From assembly GCA_028753945.1 (NCBI GenBank), contig JAPNXP010000001.1, positions 9,848,501 through 9,912,500 of the forward strand: a DNA stretch of 64,000 nucleotides, given 5' to 3'. The stretch's first letter is position 1; every line of letters begins with the position of its first letter. Both the position numbers and the translations under genes were made by a program. The notes below the pieces were generated by a model. That model was not told where the DNA came from, made no database searches, and saw only the letters and a program-made list of their open reading frames with translations. The DNA is from Hexactinellida sp. DTS-2022 (Eukaryota; Porifera; Hexactinellida). Shown here in pieces: positions 1-9,763 of this stretch.

Positions 1-396
1 CAACTGATCCAACAGAGAGGTGTATGGTCTCAGTATGTTATTGGCGATGGCATAGAAGTGTTCTTCTATTGTTTTGCCTTGTAGCTGGACTAGCGGGGGC
101 TTGGGCACGTCCTCAAGGAGTTCACCTTTTGAGAAATCTATTCCGTGGGATTTCAGATGTTGCATAGCCTCTTCCACTAGTTCTCTATGAGCGTCGTCAT
201 GGTTATTAATCTGTGGGCCAAATATGTGATCTCTCACGTACTGAGGCAGGAGTTGAATGTTAAACTCGTTTACTCTGACATCCGGAGAGCGCTGGGCAGT
301 GTGAGAAGTGGAGTAACCAAACATTAAGAGACCGGGTTTTCTGCGCATGGCCCGACAACATAGCGACTGCTGTAAACACAATTTGAACAGACTCAT
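1..396 (-). CDS. POLG: DNA polymerase gamma catalytic subunit, N-terminal part (runs off the window)
   Basis: This is the family A polymerase that replicates mitochondrial DNA. Only the first 132 codons are present and the frame is still open at base 1. The ATG is at 394-396. Residues 1-38 contain no acidic residue and several Arg/Lys (MRRK at 17-20), as expected for a mitochondrial targeting peptide. From residue 41 the protein follows the conserved start of animal POLG: RVNEFNIQLL (41-50), DHIFGPQ (56-62), a helix ending HLKSHGIDF, then PPLVQLQGKTIEEHF. The exonuclease and polymerase domains would lie outside the window. No intron is visible in this part. The next gene upstream, ASPH, ends 440 bases away on the same strand. 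The identification rests on collinear motif matches recalled from vertebrate POLG. Confidence 0.86.
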   Translation of the reverse strand, partial: MSLFKLCLQQSLCCRAMRRKPGLLMFGYSTSHTAQRSPDVRVNEFNIQLLPQYVRDHIFGPQINNHDDAHRELVEEAMQHLKSHGIDFSKGELLEDVPKPPLVQLQGKTIEEHFYAIANNILRPYTSLLDQL

Positions 397-836
397 TGTG
401 TCGAGTCAACGAAATGTTTAACCAACGAAGGAATAACGAATATCTCCAAAGATTCAGAGCAGGGTGTTTTACATACTACCTAATTGAAACCGGATTAAAT
501 CAAATTATATTTCGTTAATTTCTAACATCAGCCTAATTTGTGTCAATAAAATATTTAATATCAGTTTAAGTAGATACTAAATAATAAAATAAAATAAAAT
601 ATAATGTTACAAACTTATAATTATTCCTGTCAATTAGCCTATGTTCAATTTTGTTGTACTACGTAATACAGTGCAGTGGAGATCCAATACATAAGGTACT
701 CTTGTTGTGTCCGATGTCTTGGAACGGAATAAATAATTAGAAAAACTGGTACTATTTCAAAAAAAATGAAAATAAGATCATTATAAAAATACAGTAATTA
801 CCCACACATACGTTATCACTCCATTCATTATCCAAA
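397..836. other. AT-rich intergenic spacer between ASPH and POLG
   Basis: It should contain the ASPH 3' end and the POLG promoter. I see only A/T-rich DNA, including several AATAAAAT-like runs near 585-600, and no coding frame, RNA gene or clear repeat. Confidence 0.5.
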
Positions 837-3545
837 TTAAATAGGAGAGAGAGTTCTCTTTTGATGCATATCCAGATCAGGGTGCCATATATCCACAATT
901 AGTACTATTCTAATCGAGCTACTCTCCTGCCACACCTCGTGCTCAAAAGAATCGTCAAAGATAAGAATCTTTCCTTCCTTCCATACTCTATTAATTAAAG
1001 AGATTATTGAAATAATAATAGCCTTTACTGCGAACTATATGCAAAATTTAGTATTCTGAGAACAGCATAAAATTGCCATAAATAAAATAACTGGTGAAAA
1101 TATATGATAAAAATTAAACAAAACTTGGAATTTACTAGTTGTTTCTGAGCAATAAATTTTGTTTGCGTTTACCTTGTTTCATTTCCGACTCTAATTCTGA
1201 CATTATCTGGAACTATCAGCCCTAGGTGCATGCGCAGTCTGCAGTTGGTTGGTCCGCAGTGAGGCGACACGTGGGTACCCGGATGCATCACCGAGAATTT
1301 TATCTATAGAACACAGGTAGTAACAGTTGCTATTCTGTTATAATCAGATAGGCATAGGCATAGCTAATTAATTATCCAGGAGTGCGAGACGCTCCTTTTG
1401 GAGCATGATTTTTGCAAAATTTGAATTTAGGAGCGCGAAAATTTGGAATCCTCTCCTATACCGTAGCATTAATTTGTGATTTAGGCGTATGAATATTGGA
1501 TCAGACCAGGAGCGTATTTATGAATGACTGTATAATACACTGGCATAGCTAACCTGTCCTCTCTGACAGGTGGTAGCATCTGGCATTGTATCAATAATCT
1601 GACAGGTTTTAGGTGTCCTCTCACACGCCTTGGCATTCTTCCTGCCCTGTTGATACAGAGTGTACTGCTTCCAATCTCCGGTGTCGGTGAGTCCCTCCTC
1701 CTCGGGCTCAAACACCCCTTTCTCCTCGTCCAGGATGCTCCTAGCCTCCGCCAGGATAATCCTCCAAGAAGACTCAAGCTTCTTAATGTAGCTACAAAAT
1801 ACACAATAGACAGTCAACCTCTAACCAATACAGTACAGTTGAATCTCGTTAGTACGAACACCAGGGACCGTCAAAACGTGTTCGCCTTATCCAGATTCGT
1901 ATTTGAACTAATATTATTTACATTGAAAATGCTTTGAAGAGGACTGCAAAAGTGTTACGTAATATTAACCGTGTTCGTAATAACGAGGTTCACTGTAGTT
2001 TACTTTATTTACAATGAGTGTACAGTCGTCACGTACTCAAAGTGTCCTGTTTCCTTAGGTTTCCACCATGGGCTCTGCCGTAGATTGGGAGCATTATAGA
2101 GAGACCTCTGCCAAGCGGAGAGTAGCACCCCTTCATCTGCTCCTTGTTGGTAATACTTGTATGCCTAATGCACATAATATAACTATATTACTTTAATTGT
2201 ACTATGCAGGGCTGGATTCAGCTTTTTACCCCGCGATTAGGATTGTATTAAGAAAACAAGAGCAGTTAATGGCATTTCGTAATAAGATGCATTGGGATAT
2301 TAACGGAGATTTAAGTATTAAAAATTCACAACTTGGATTTAGAGAAACTGAGCAAATTTAGTTGTGCACACATTGGAAGCAAGGTTAATCACAATAAGTA
2401 CATGAATCAAATACCTCAGCTCTTCTGTCCAGCTTGAGGAGAGAGTCTCCGAGTCTCGTGAAGAACCTGCCTTCGTGGCAATCCTGGTCTAGCTCTATTC
2501 CTCGCCTTATCATATCAACAGCCTCAACAAACTTGTTCTCTGAATAAATGATGAACCCCAAGTGACAGAGAGCTCGTCCGTTAGATTTCCATTTCGAGAG
2601 CACTCCTTTGAAGACCTCCTTAGCCTAATGAGTACAGTATGCATGACTTGAGAATATATATACTGTAGCTAGCACGCCATACTCACCTGGGCATCCTGTC
2701 CGGACATGAGATGCTGAATGCCCAGCAAGTTCCTCCAGGCGGCTACGTCTGGCTCTATCTCACTCAGCTTAGTGTAGGCAGCTCGCGCTTTCTGTTTAAA
2801 GCCGCGGAACGAGGCTCTCTCGGCCATCCTCTCGAGAGCAGCCACCCTCAGCCCGATCAGCAGCTTCCCCCCGGACATCCCCAGCCTGGAGTACTCCTCT
2901 ATGCTCCGCTCCAGGAGCTGGTTGCTCTGCTGCAGCTCCGACTGTCTGTCCAGACACCCAGCCAGTCCCAGCTGTGCCCGGGCACTCATAGGGTGCCTCC
3001 CTACCAAACTCTCGAAGGAAGAGAGCGCCTCTCCGACCCTCCCGTCCTGCTCAGCCAGGGCAGCGGCCGCCAGGAGCTGCGCTCCGATCGGGTAGTCCAC
3101 CTCCTCTGCTCTGCTTATGGGCAGGGGGCCCAGGAAGCGGGAGGCACCTTGCGAGGTCGCTGGCTCGCCCTCTGGACTAGCACTCGCCTGTATAAGAGTA
3201 CCTATACAGTAGTTATTGCTAGAGTCACATTTAACAAGGAAGATTCCAGCTGCAATCGCAGGGATGATGAAGATAGAAATGTAAATGTATCGAGAGTTCG
3301 ACGAGAGTTTCTTCGGATCAGACTGATCTATAGAAACGGTTAAGAATAATAAAATGTTAGTAGAATCATTGTCCATAATAAACTGTATTATTAATACCAG
3401 TGAGTACGAAAGGTAGTATATAGGGTGTTGTTCAAAATAAAACAATGATTGACGCTAGCATGCACTATAACTCCACTACTTACTACATCATACTTGTCTT
3501 GGTAGACTGATGTGCCTTCTTCTTATCTCTATGTTTCCCAGGCAT
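837..3545 (-). CDS. ASPH: Aspartyl/asparaginyl beta-hydroxylase, seven exons
   Basis: This is an ER-membrane 2-oxoglutarate/Fe(II) oxygenase that hydroxylates Asp/Asn in EGF-like domains. Exons by reading frame and GT-AG ends: 3494-3545, 2687-3327, 2415-2624, 2037-2164, 1554-1791, 1173-1303, 837-987. All phases agree and give 516 residues. The basic cytosolic tail (MPGKHRDKKK) precedes a membrane segment at about 31-50, a TPR-rich luminal region follows, and the oxygenase domain is C-terminal. Catalytic signs are HCGPTNCRLRMHLGL (His438) and DDSFEHEVWQ (His483). Like human ASPH it has His-x-Gly instead of the usual His-x-Asp, so only two His bind iron. The protein is shorter than long human isoforms because the acidic linker between membrane segment and TPRs is nearly absent. 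Introns are 62-250 bases. One contains a small transposon. Confidence 0.9.
1836..1995. mobile_element. Tigger/pogo-like MITE in an ASPH intron
   Basis: A 160-base element lies wholly inside the 1792-2036 intron of ASPH. Both sides carry TA, the target typical of Tc1/mariner/pogo elements. The ends are inverted: CAGTTGAATCTCGTTAGTAC on the left matches the complement of the right end (GTTCGTAATAACGAGG...CACTG). The right end is only about 40 bases from the 3' splice donor side of exon 2037-2164. It has no coding capacity, so it is a non-autonomous copy. Confidence 0.7.
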
Positions 3546-3964
3546 CTCTCTCAATAGAATAAGTATTACAACTCCTGTAGCTATAAATAATACAGTAGAA
3601 GCCGCTTAATCCGTACGAAGTATGGATACAAATTCGTACATAATAGGTAGAGCCGGATATAAGGGACATAATGTAAACTCCCGAGGAGTCCATAAGTGGA
3701 TCCTATTTATACTAAATTGCTTAATGAGTACAGAACACTATTAGCCGATAATTGGTTAGCTGTGCTTGTGGAGAGGGGCTTGAGTATATGTAAAGGAGAA
3801 GGTTTGTTAATTAAACAGTGGAACATAATGATATCTAATGGCGATAAAAATTGTTCCGTGCACTACTAATCAAATCTAAACAGGAGAGTCCATTAGCCAG
3901 GAGAGCAAAAAATAAATTGATAGAAACATTCAGTAAATAAATAAGCAACAGAATCCCCGTACAA
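3546..3964. other. Intergenic region with a truncated Tigger-like end
   Basis: It lies between the ASPH start codon and the pseudokinase stop codon. From 3591 it reads TACAGTAGAAGCCGCTTAAT, which resembles the inverted ends of the TA-inserting MITEs elsewhere in the window, but I cannot find the partner end. The rest is AT-rich without coding signal. It should hold the ASPH promoter; an AG-ended pyrimidine-containing stretch lies upstream of the ASPH ATG. Confidence 0.4.
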
Positions 3965-5194
3965 CTAAACTGCTAGGGATCTAATCCATTCAAAGTACAC
4001 CTGTTCGATAGTATTGACTTTGTTCTGCAGATATGCGTGGCTGAGCAGCTTGCTGACGTCGGACCGCTCGCCCTGGCTCCTCAGCAGACACAGCCCTGTG
4101 AAGTGCTTGAAGACCCGCGAGAAGGTGGTGTCCGGCAGCTCGGGGCAGCTCCCGCCCGCTATGTTCTGCAGCACGGAGAAGTACCGCTTCACGACCGGCA
4201 CCGGGACCCCGCGCCCCGTCACGCGGAGCAGAAACGCCTTGGTGAGGTCCTCGGAGCAGCTGTAGGAGAAGGGGTACAGTCCGGTGCTGGCCTCTATGAG
4301 GATGACCCCCAGGCTCCACACGTCCCCCATGCTCCCAGTTACGCCCCCTGAGAACCGCTCCGGGGGCAGGTAGATGCGGGGGGTGAGCTTGCAGGTCGCT
4401 TTGTCCGGCGCGAAGTTAATGAGCTCGTAGTCGGAGAGCTTGACTGCCCCGTAGGTGTTGAAGAGGATGTTCTCCGGCTTGAGGTTCTTGTGCGCCGTCC
4501 CGTGGTCGCGGAGGAACTTGAGACCACGGATGACGGAGACCGTGATGTAAGCGAGAGCGTCTTCGTTGATTCTCTGGCAGAGCGTGTCCAGAATGAGTCG
4601 CAGGGACCCTATGTCCATGAACTCTGTGTATATGTCTAGTGTGAAGTGCGAGGTGTGTCTGTACGAGTGGTCTGCGTTTGAGAGGAAGTAGCAGTATAGC
4701 CCGACCAGGTAGGGGGAGGTGGAGCTGTGCAGCGCGTCCAGGTCCTGCAGGGCGGAGCTCACACGCACTTGCTTAGCCTCCAGCTTGAGCTTCTTGTTTA
4801 TCATCCACACCTTGGTGGCTGCGTTGAGGACGCGGGAGGTCTCGTCATTCGAGAACTTAGCTAGCTCGTACTTGGACTCGAAGTGCGGCAGGTCTAAGTG
4901 GTTGTGCGAGTTCTTTGAGTACTCCCTAACTATTTTCTTCTTTTTCTCGACAAAGTCCCGGAGCGAGGTGCGCTCCTTGGTGGAGAACTGCGAGGAGTCC
5001 AGCTGCGCCTCCGTGGGGAGGTTGGCCAGCACCTCCTCCCAGTGCAGCAGCGAGTTCAGGATGAAGTTGTGCACCGGCCGGGCGCCAGACTTCTTGGGCG
5101 TGTAGCACTCGTCTATCTTCTCCACCGAGTCGTGTCTGTCCCCCTCTTGCAGCTGCTTGTGCGTCAGCACGGGAGTGTTGGAGGCGCTGTCCAT
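3965..5194 (-). CDS. MAP2K (MEK)-derived pseudokinase
   Basis: A single-exon 409-residue protein with one kinase-like domain. The order of motifs follows MEK1: a helix RTSLRDFVEKKKKI (75-88) before the domain, the ATP-Lys strand MINKKLKLE with Lys134, HSSTSPYLVGLY for the fourth strand, YTEFMDIGSLRLILD at the hinge, then LKPENILF and DVWSLGVILIE. The chemistry is damaged. The glycine-rich loop is gone (FSNDETSRVLNAATKV), the alpha-C Glu is Asp, the catalytic HRD is HKN (235-237, so the base Asp is Asn), DFG is DYE (255-257), and APE is PPE. I infer an inactive scaffold or allosteric partner, perhaps in MAPK signalling; the substrate role is unknown. The start is the only ATG before the conserved part. 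It stops 107 bases after the start of nothing else on this strand: SLC25A26 ends just upstream at 5302. Confidence 0.8.
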   Translation of the reverse strand: MDSASNTPVLTHKQLQEGDRHDSVEKIDECYTPKKSGARPVHNFILNSLLHWEEVLANLPTEAQLDSSQFSTKERTSLRDFVEKKKKIVREYSKNSHNHLDLPHFESKYELAKFSNDETSRVLNAATKVWMINKKLKLEAKQVRVSSALQDLDALHSSTSPYLVGLYCYFLSNADHSYRHTSHFTLDIYTEFMDIGSLRLILDTLCQRINEDALAYITVSVIRGLKFLRDHGTAHKNLKPENILFNTYGAVKLSDYELINFAPDKATCKLTPRIYLPPERFSGGVTGSMGDVWSLGVILIEASTGLYPFSYSCSEDLTKAFLLRVTGRGVPVPVVKRYFSVLQNIAGGSCPELPDTTFSRVFKHFTGLCLLRSQGERSDVSKLLSHAYLQNKVNTIEQVYFEWIRSLAV

Positions 5195-5301
5195 GCTGTA
5201 GCTACAGACACGGAGTCAGGTTAGAGCTGGCACAGGCAGAGCTAACAAATATATAGCATTTAATCTCGATAAAAGCAGAACTGGTTCGATTCGGATGACT
5301 A

Positions 5302-6090
5302 TTAAAGGAACGTTTGTATCCGGTGAAAAGCTTGGTCGTATATCCCCAGGAAGATGGCTCCCCCGAGGGATATCTGCAGGACCCGGGGCCCCAGCCCCGC
5401 GTACAGGGCCCTAGCCCCCTCTCTGCGGAACAGCCCCACCAGCACAGGGTACAGTCTGGTCCCAGGCTCCGTGCTGAGCATGATGCGCGTCTTGGCTACG
5501 TCGATAGGGGTGGTGACAGCTGCCGCGATCCCCCCTGCCAGGGCCCCCGCCGCGGCCGACTGCCAGGCAGCCAGCCTCTCCCTGTCCCCCCTGAGGAGCC
5601 GCTTGAGGTGCTCCCAGAGCGGGTACTGCACCAGCGAGAAGGGGATCTCTCTGCTCACGGTGGCAGCGTACCCGCGGTACAGCCCCCGCAGGCCGTCGCG
5701 CCGCACGGTCTCCCGCAGCAGCTCCCAGCTGGACTGCCGCGAGCTGGCCTGCGCGCGCTGCTTGATCAGCTCGCAGGGGACCCGCGCCAGACAGGAGGTC
5801 ACCTCCCCCGCGCTGGCTGCCAGCATGTTCCTAGCCAGACCCAGCTCGGAGCCAGGGGCCCCCTGCCCGCGAATGGACTCGTAGGTCAGGAAGAACGTGG
5901 CAGAGGAGGGCATGGAGCCCAGCAGGAGGGGCCCGATGCCGGCATACAGACGGGTCAGGCCCCCGGACCTCCAGAGCCCCTGCTGGCTCTGCAGACGGGT
6001 CTTTACGGTGTCTATGGGGAAGAGGACGGCGTCCACACTCAGGCCCGCGAGCGCGCCCCCCGCGAGAGCCGGAACTGTCGAGTGTGGCAT
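5302..6090 (-). CDS. SLC25A26: Mitochondrial S-adenosylmethionine carrier
   Basis: An inner-membrane carrier that exchanges cytosolic S-adenosylmethionine for mitochondrial S-adenosylhomocysteine, feeding methylation of mtRNA and other targets. The protein has three mitochondrial carrier repeats with signatures FPIDTVKTR, VPCELIKQR and TPIDVAKTR. Long stretches match the SAM-carrier subfamily: GGALAGLSVD, ASAGEVTSCLARVP, REIPFSLVQYPLWE, and ISLGGAIFLGIYD at the end. I chose the ATG at 6088-6090 because it gives 262 residues and a leader of seven residues before the first helix, as in the family. The reading frame continues upstream only to a non-ATG codon at 6129. CTACTGCAG, an acceptor-like sequence, abuts this ATG. 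The neighbours on both sides lie within about 165 bases and share the strand. Confidence 0.92.
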   Translation of the reverse strand: MPHSTVPALAGGALAGLSVDAVLFPIDTVKTRLQSQQGLWRSGGLTRLYAGIGPLLLGSMPSSATFFLTYESIRGQGAPGSELGLARNMLAASAGEVTSCLARVPCELIKQRAQASSRQSSWELLRETVRRDGLRGLYRGYAATVSREIPFSLVQYPLWEHLKRLLRGDRERLAAWQSAAAGALAGGIAAAVTTPIDVAKTRIMLSTEPGTRLYPVLVGLFRREGARALYAGLGPRVLQISLGGAIFLGIYDQAFHRIQTFL

Positions 6091-6254
6091 CTGCAGTAGT
6101 GAGTATAACTGTACTGGGGAATATAGCAAGTGTACACGGCTATAGAATTATTATAATTAATAAACTAGATATTGAAATCCATGCAAACGAAAAATACAAT
6201 CTACAGTCAAACTCGGCTGCCCTACTTTCCTACACACAGTAAGGCGCTATAAGA

Positions 6255-9200
6255 TCATTGAGGCACGTCCCACCAGCCGGTGATGTTACAGTCCTGGTTG
6301 TACTGGGCTACCTCGCGCTTTTTGTCAGGGTTGGGACTCAGCTGGTCCTTGGTGAGGGGCTTGTATGCGAGCGGATCGTTCCCCTCTGCGTCTATGTGGT
6401 CCTCTATGGCCTGTCTCTCGTAGGTGTTGCCGTAGGGGGTCTGCACGGGGTCCAGGAATATCTCGGCGCAGAGCGGACACACGATGCTGGCGGGGATCAC
6501 CGAGTGGGCCGCCTCCTCTTCGGACACGAACTCGGCGCGCCAGTCCTCCAGGGACTTCTTGCAGTGGTGCACACACCAGTTCTCCGCGGTCTGGTTGTAC
6601 TCCTGTCTGCGACTGAAGTACTCCTCCGCCATGTTGCTGTCGAGCGGGTCCCCCGGCTCCGGCTCGCAGAGCAGGCCGAACACGCAGTCCATCAGCGCGC
6701 GGAACTCCATGTCGCTGGTGTAGTTCCGGCCGAACACGCTGTGGCAGATGCGTCCGCTGCTGTTGATGTTGCAGTGGTAGATGGGCGTGATGAAGCGGAC
6801 CTCTGGCGGCGCCTCCGGGTAGGAGGCGGGGAACCGGACGAAGAGCAGGAAGACGGCGCTCTGGTAGGGCGTGAACTCCGCACCCGTGAGCAGCATGCGC
6901 CAGAACCCGACGTCGTTCTCGTTGGGGTATATCTCCAGGTTGGGATGCTTCTCCCGCTGCATGAGGGAGAGCTCCTTGAGGACCCGTCTCGCGCGCCGCT
7001 CCTCCCCCGCGCCCCCCGCGGCCAGGACCGGCCCCCCCGCGGCCCGGTGCAGCTTGGTGCGCACCGACACGACGGGCGCGGCCAGCTCCCGGGGGAGCAG
7101 TCGAGGAGGCTTCTCGTCGAACTTGTAGAGCGTGGGGTTCTCGATGCGGCGCAGGAGCGGCTCCGCCAGCGAGTCCAGCTCGCAGAGCCGGCGCGGCTGT
7201 CGGTTGGCGAGGGTGAGCACCTCCTCCATCTCGAACAGCTTGAGCGCCTCTGTGAGGGAGGGGGGCAGGAAGCAGCAGCCGCCGCTCGCAAGCGAGATGG
7301 ACTTCATCTTCCGGTTGCCGCTCCCGATGAGGACAGAGTCTATAATCACCTGGTGCTCCAGGGCGAGTCTCGCCGTGTGCAGGGGCGTATTCTTGGAGAG
7401 GCAGTCCTCTCCGTCCGTGAGACAGATGATCCTCTTCCGACACTCGGGGTACCGCCCCATGAACTCCGTCAGCTGTCGGATCCCCTCGATGATGGCGTCG
7501 TATAGCTTGGTGCGCCCCTCCGCCGCCACCACGTCCACCTTCTGCTTGAACCGCTCGAACAGCTCGGTCACGCGGCTGTGCACCTTGATGTCCGTCGCGA
7601 ACAGAGTCAGGCCTATCACGTTGTGGAGGTTGTAGGCCATGGACCTGTTCGCGAAGGCGTGGAACAGCTGCTTGACGGCATGCAGGCGGGTCATGCCGTG
7701 CTCGTACTCCTCGTCCATGGACCAGCTCACGTCCAGGAGCACGATGATGGCCTCCTCGGGGGCGCGCGTTATCACCTCAGGAGGGGCCGCCACTACCACG
7801 GGTGTCGCGGGGATGTACCCAGACAAGGGGGCAGATGAGCCACTTGTGCCACCTGAGCCAGTTCCCTTGTTGGCCAGCTCGTCTGGGTTCTTGTCGCACT
7901 CGTTGCCCTGCGCCGGGTCGTAGAATATGTAGTCACTGCCGGGGGTGCCGCAGGGGTTCCGCTCCAGGTACACAATGACGTGTCCCTCCGTGTTGGTGGT
8001 GAGTCTGTAGGTGCTGGGGGTGGACTTCAGCTTGAGGGGCGGGACCACCTCGAGACAGCTGATCTGCTTGACTTTATCCTGCAGCTCTGCCCAGCTGCAG
8101 GTGAACTGGGGGTGCGGCAGTGCGGACAGCTCGTAGAGGGACTTGCCCCCTTTGCTCCACACCATAGCCTCGTTCTCCTCCGTGACACTCATCAGCAGAC
8201 GCATACACCTCTTGCTCTCGGTTATCTGTGCCAGCGCCAGCGTGCTAACGTCCACACCAGGAATAGCGGAGTTGCTGCTGATGGCCCTCTCGACCTCGGC
8301 CCGCTCGTAGAGCAGCTGCGAGCCCGGGAGACAGACGGGCAGCTTGAGGCGCTGCTTGGTGACGCAGCAGGCGAGGTCTGTCTGCGCGTACTCCTCCGAG
8401 TACTTGTCCGAGTCGAGACTCTCGCTCATCAGGAAGGCCCAGCACTCGCCGGACTTCTCGAACACGCGGCTGGTGGCGACCGCCTTGTCGGTATCGGCGG
8501 GCAGGAGGGCGCGGAACAGCAGGAAGAGTCCCTCCTGGATGGCGACCTTCTGGGGGAAGCAGAGCGTCCGCTTCCGGAAGAGGCGGTCCAGCGAGCAGAC
8601 CAGAGGCGCGCACTTGGTCAGTCTCCGCAGGTGTCCCAGCACCTTGTTTATCCCCGCGGTGGTCTCAGATACAAAGTGCATAGAGATGACGTAGAGAACG
8701 GCGTTAAAGAGGGAGAGGCCCTCCTCCGACTGGTCCACCAGCGGCAGACACAGTCGGGAGGAGAAGTTCTGGGACCAGGAGCTGACCCACGTGACGCCGT
8801 AGCACCACATGTGCAGCGTGGCGTTCTTAGACACCCCGTACTCCCGGAGGAGGGTGTTGTCCGGCTTGATGGGCTTGCCGGCGTAGGACAGCTTTATGGA
8901 GGGGGTGGGGATCTGCAGCTTGCTGTACAGCTTCTGTCTGACCGTGTTGCCGCTGTCGCTGCTCAGGTCTATGTTGATGACGTAGGTGCGGTTGTACTTG
9001 ACGAATATCTGCGTGTCTCCCGAGTCGGGGTGCAGCTCGGGCAGACTCGGAGTCTTAACCATACTGGCCTTGCAGGGAAGCGCGATGACGAGGTCTCCGT
9101 CCGTGAAGTGCCATTCCTTCAGGCTCTTGTCGTAGTTACTGGTGTCCGGGGCCAGAGGGTACCCCTCGGGGGCGTACAGCTCAACCGTGACACTCAATCC

Positions 9201-9713
9201 CAGCCTCTCCTGGTCGCTAATCAGCTGTTTGAGCTGGCCGTATGTGGTGTGCTCGAAGTCTAGACCCGCTATGTCTCTTCTCTCCGGCTGAATCCCCCTG
9301 TAGATGTGGTAGTTGAGGAAGTTACACCCGGGGACCATTGGCATTAGTTCCGGCATGGCAATGGCCCCGCTTGGAGCACTGGTCCCTACCTGGACAGGCG
9401 CGGGTGCAGAAGGGACCGCTGGTACAATGGGAGGGGCTGTAGGGATCAGGGGAGGGGCGGTAGGGATCAGGGGAGGGGGCGGGGCTGTGGGCACAAGGGG
9501 GACAGGGGGACCTACTGCCTGAACGTCTGAAATCTTATTAACCGCCTGTAGGAACTTGTTCTTTTGAATCTTCTTCATGCCAATTCCATCCAGGTCATCG
9601 TCCTGGACATACTTAAGGTCCACTAGCGTTGCTACTCCCAGTTCGCCCAGTTTATCGGCGAAGGCTTGCAGACGCAGCTCTTTCAGGAACTCGACAACCT
9701 TTTCAAACGACAT
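6255..9713 (-). CDS. SAM / ubiquitin-like / VWA / E2 / U-box fusion protein
   Basis: One uninterrupted exon of 1152 codons. Domains in order: SAM domain (about 1-65), a proline-rich linker of PTAPP repeats (68-107), a possible ubiquitin-like fold (about 130-215), a clearer ubiquitin-like domain (235-305, IKLSYAGKPIKPDNTL), a middle region I do not recognise (310-620), a VWA domain (655-830) with an intact MIDAS (DVSWS at 661-665, Thr735, Asp767), an E2 ubiquitin-conjugating domain (905-1060), and a U-box (1073-1140, IPASIVCPLCAEIFLDPV, TPYGNTYER). In the E2, the HPN motif is HCN (980-982) and the active Cys is 990 (GRIC), with the usual eight-residue spacing. So E2 and E3 activities probably sit in one chain, with ubiquitin-like, SAM and VWA modules for partners. 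I know no characterised protein with this full order. Confidence 0.88.
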   Translation of the reverse strand: MSFEKVVEFLKELRLQAFADKLGELGVATLVDLKYVQDDDLDGIGMKKIQKNKFLQAVNKISDVQAVGPPVPLVPTAPPPPLIPTAPPLIPTAPPIVPAVPSAPAPVQVGTSAPSGAIAMPELMPMVPGCNFLNYHIYRGIQPERRDIAGLDFEHTTYGQLKQLISDQERLGLSVTVELYAPEGYPLAPDTSNYDKSLKEWHFTDGDLVIALPCKASMVKTPSLPELHPDSGDTQIFVKYNRTYVINIDLSSDSGNTVRQKLYSKLQIPTPSIKLSYAGKPIKPDNTLLREYGVSKNATLHMWCYGVTWVSSWSQNFSSRLCLPLVDQSEEGLSLFNAVLYVISMHFVSETTAGINKVLGHLRRLTKCAPLVCSLDRLFRKRTLCFPQKVAIQEGLFLLFRALLPADTDKAVATSRVFEKSGECWAFLMSESLDSDKYSEEYAQTDLACCVTKQRLKLPVCLPGSQLLYERAEVERAISSNSAIPGVDVSTLALAQITESKRCMRLLMSVTEENEAMVWSKGGKSLYELSALPHPQFTCSWAELQDKVKQISCLEVVPPLKLKSTPSTYRLTTNTEGHVIVYLERNPCGTPGSDYIFYDPAQGNECDKNPDELANKGTGSGGTSGSSAPLSGYIPATPVVVAAPPEVITRAPEEAIIVLLDVSWSMDEEYEHGMTRLHAVKQLFHAFANRSMAYNLHNVIGLTLFATDIKVHSRVTELFERFKQKVDVVAAEGRTKLYDAIIEGIRQLTEFMGRYPECRKRIICLTDGEDCLSKNTPLHTARLALEHQVIIDSVLIGSGNRKMKSISLASGGCCFLPPSLTEALKLFEMEEVLTLANRQPRRLCELDSLAEPLLRRIENPTLYKFDEKPPRLLPRELAAPVVSVRTKLHRAAGGPVLAAGGAGEERRARRVLKELSLMQREKHPNLEIYPNENDVGFWRMLLTGAEFTPYQSAVFLLFVRFPASYPEAPPEVRFITPIYHCNINSSGRICHSVFGRNYTSDMEFRALMDCVFGLLCEPEPGDPLDSNMAEEYFSRRQEYNQTAENWCVHHCKKSLEDWRAEFVSEEEAAHSVIPASIVCPLCAEIFLDPVQTPYGNTYERQAIEDHIDAEGNDPLAYKPLTKDQLSPNPDKKREVAQYNQDCNITGWWDVPQ

Positions 9714-9763
9714 TTCAGTGGCTAATGGGCCTAAATGTCAAATCCTAATATGTATAATAAAAA

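Noticed and set aside
5255..5310. Possible tRNA T-arm (GGTTCGATTC)
   Set aside because: No acceptor stem, D-arm or anticodon arm can be folded around it; it lies between two closely packed genes. I found no convincing tRNA or rRNA in the window.
6258..9263. Long plus-strand open frames (415 and 427 codons) opposite the E2/U-box gene
   Set aside because: They are antisense shadows of a GC-rich coding exon, with no domains and biased composition, whereas the minus strand has five recognisable domains.
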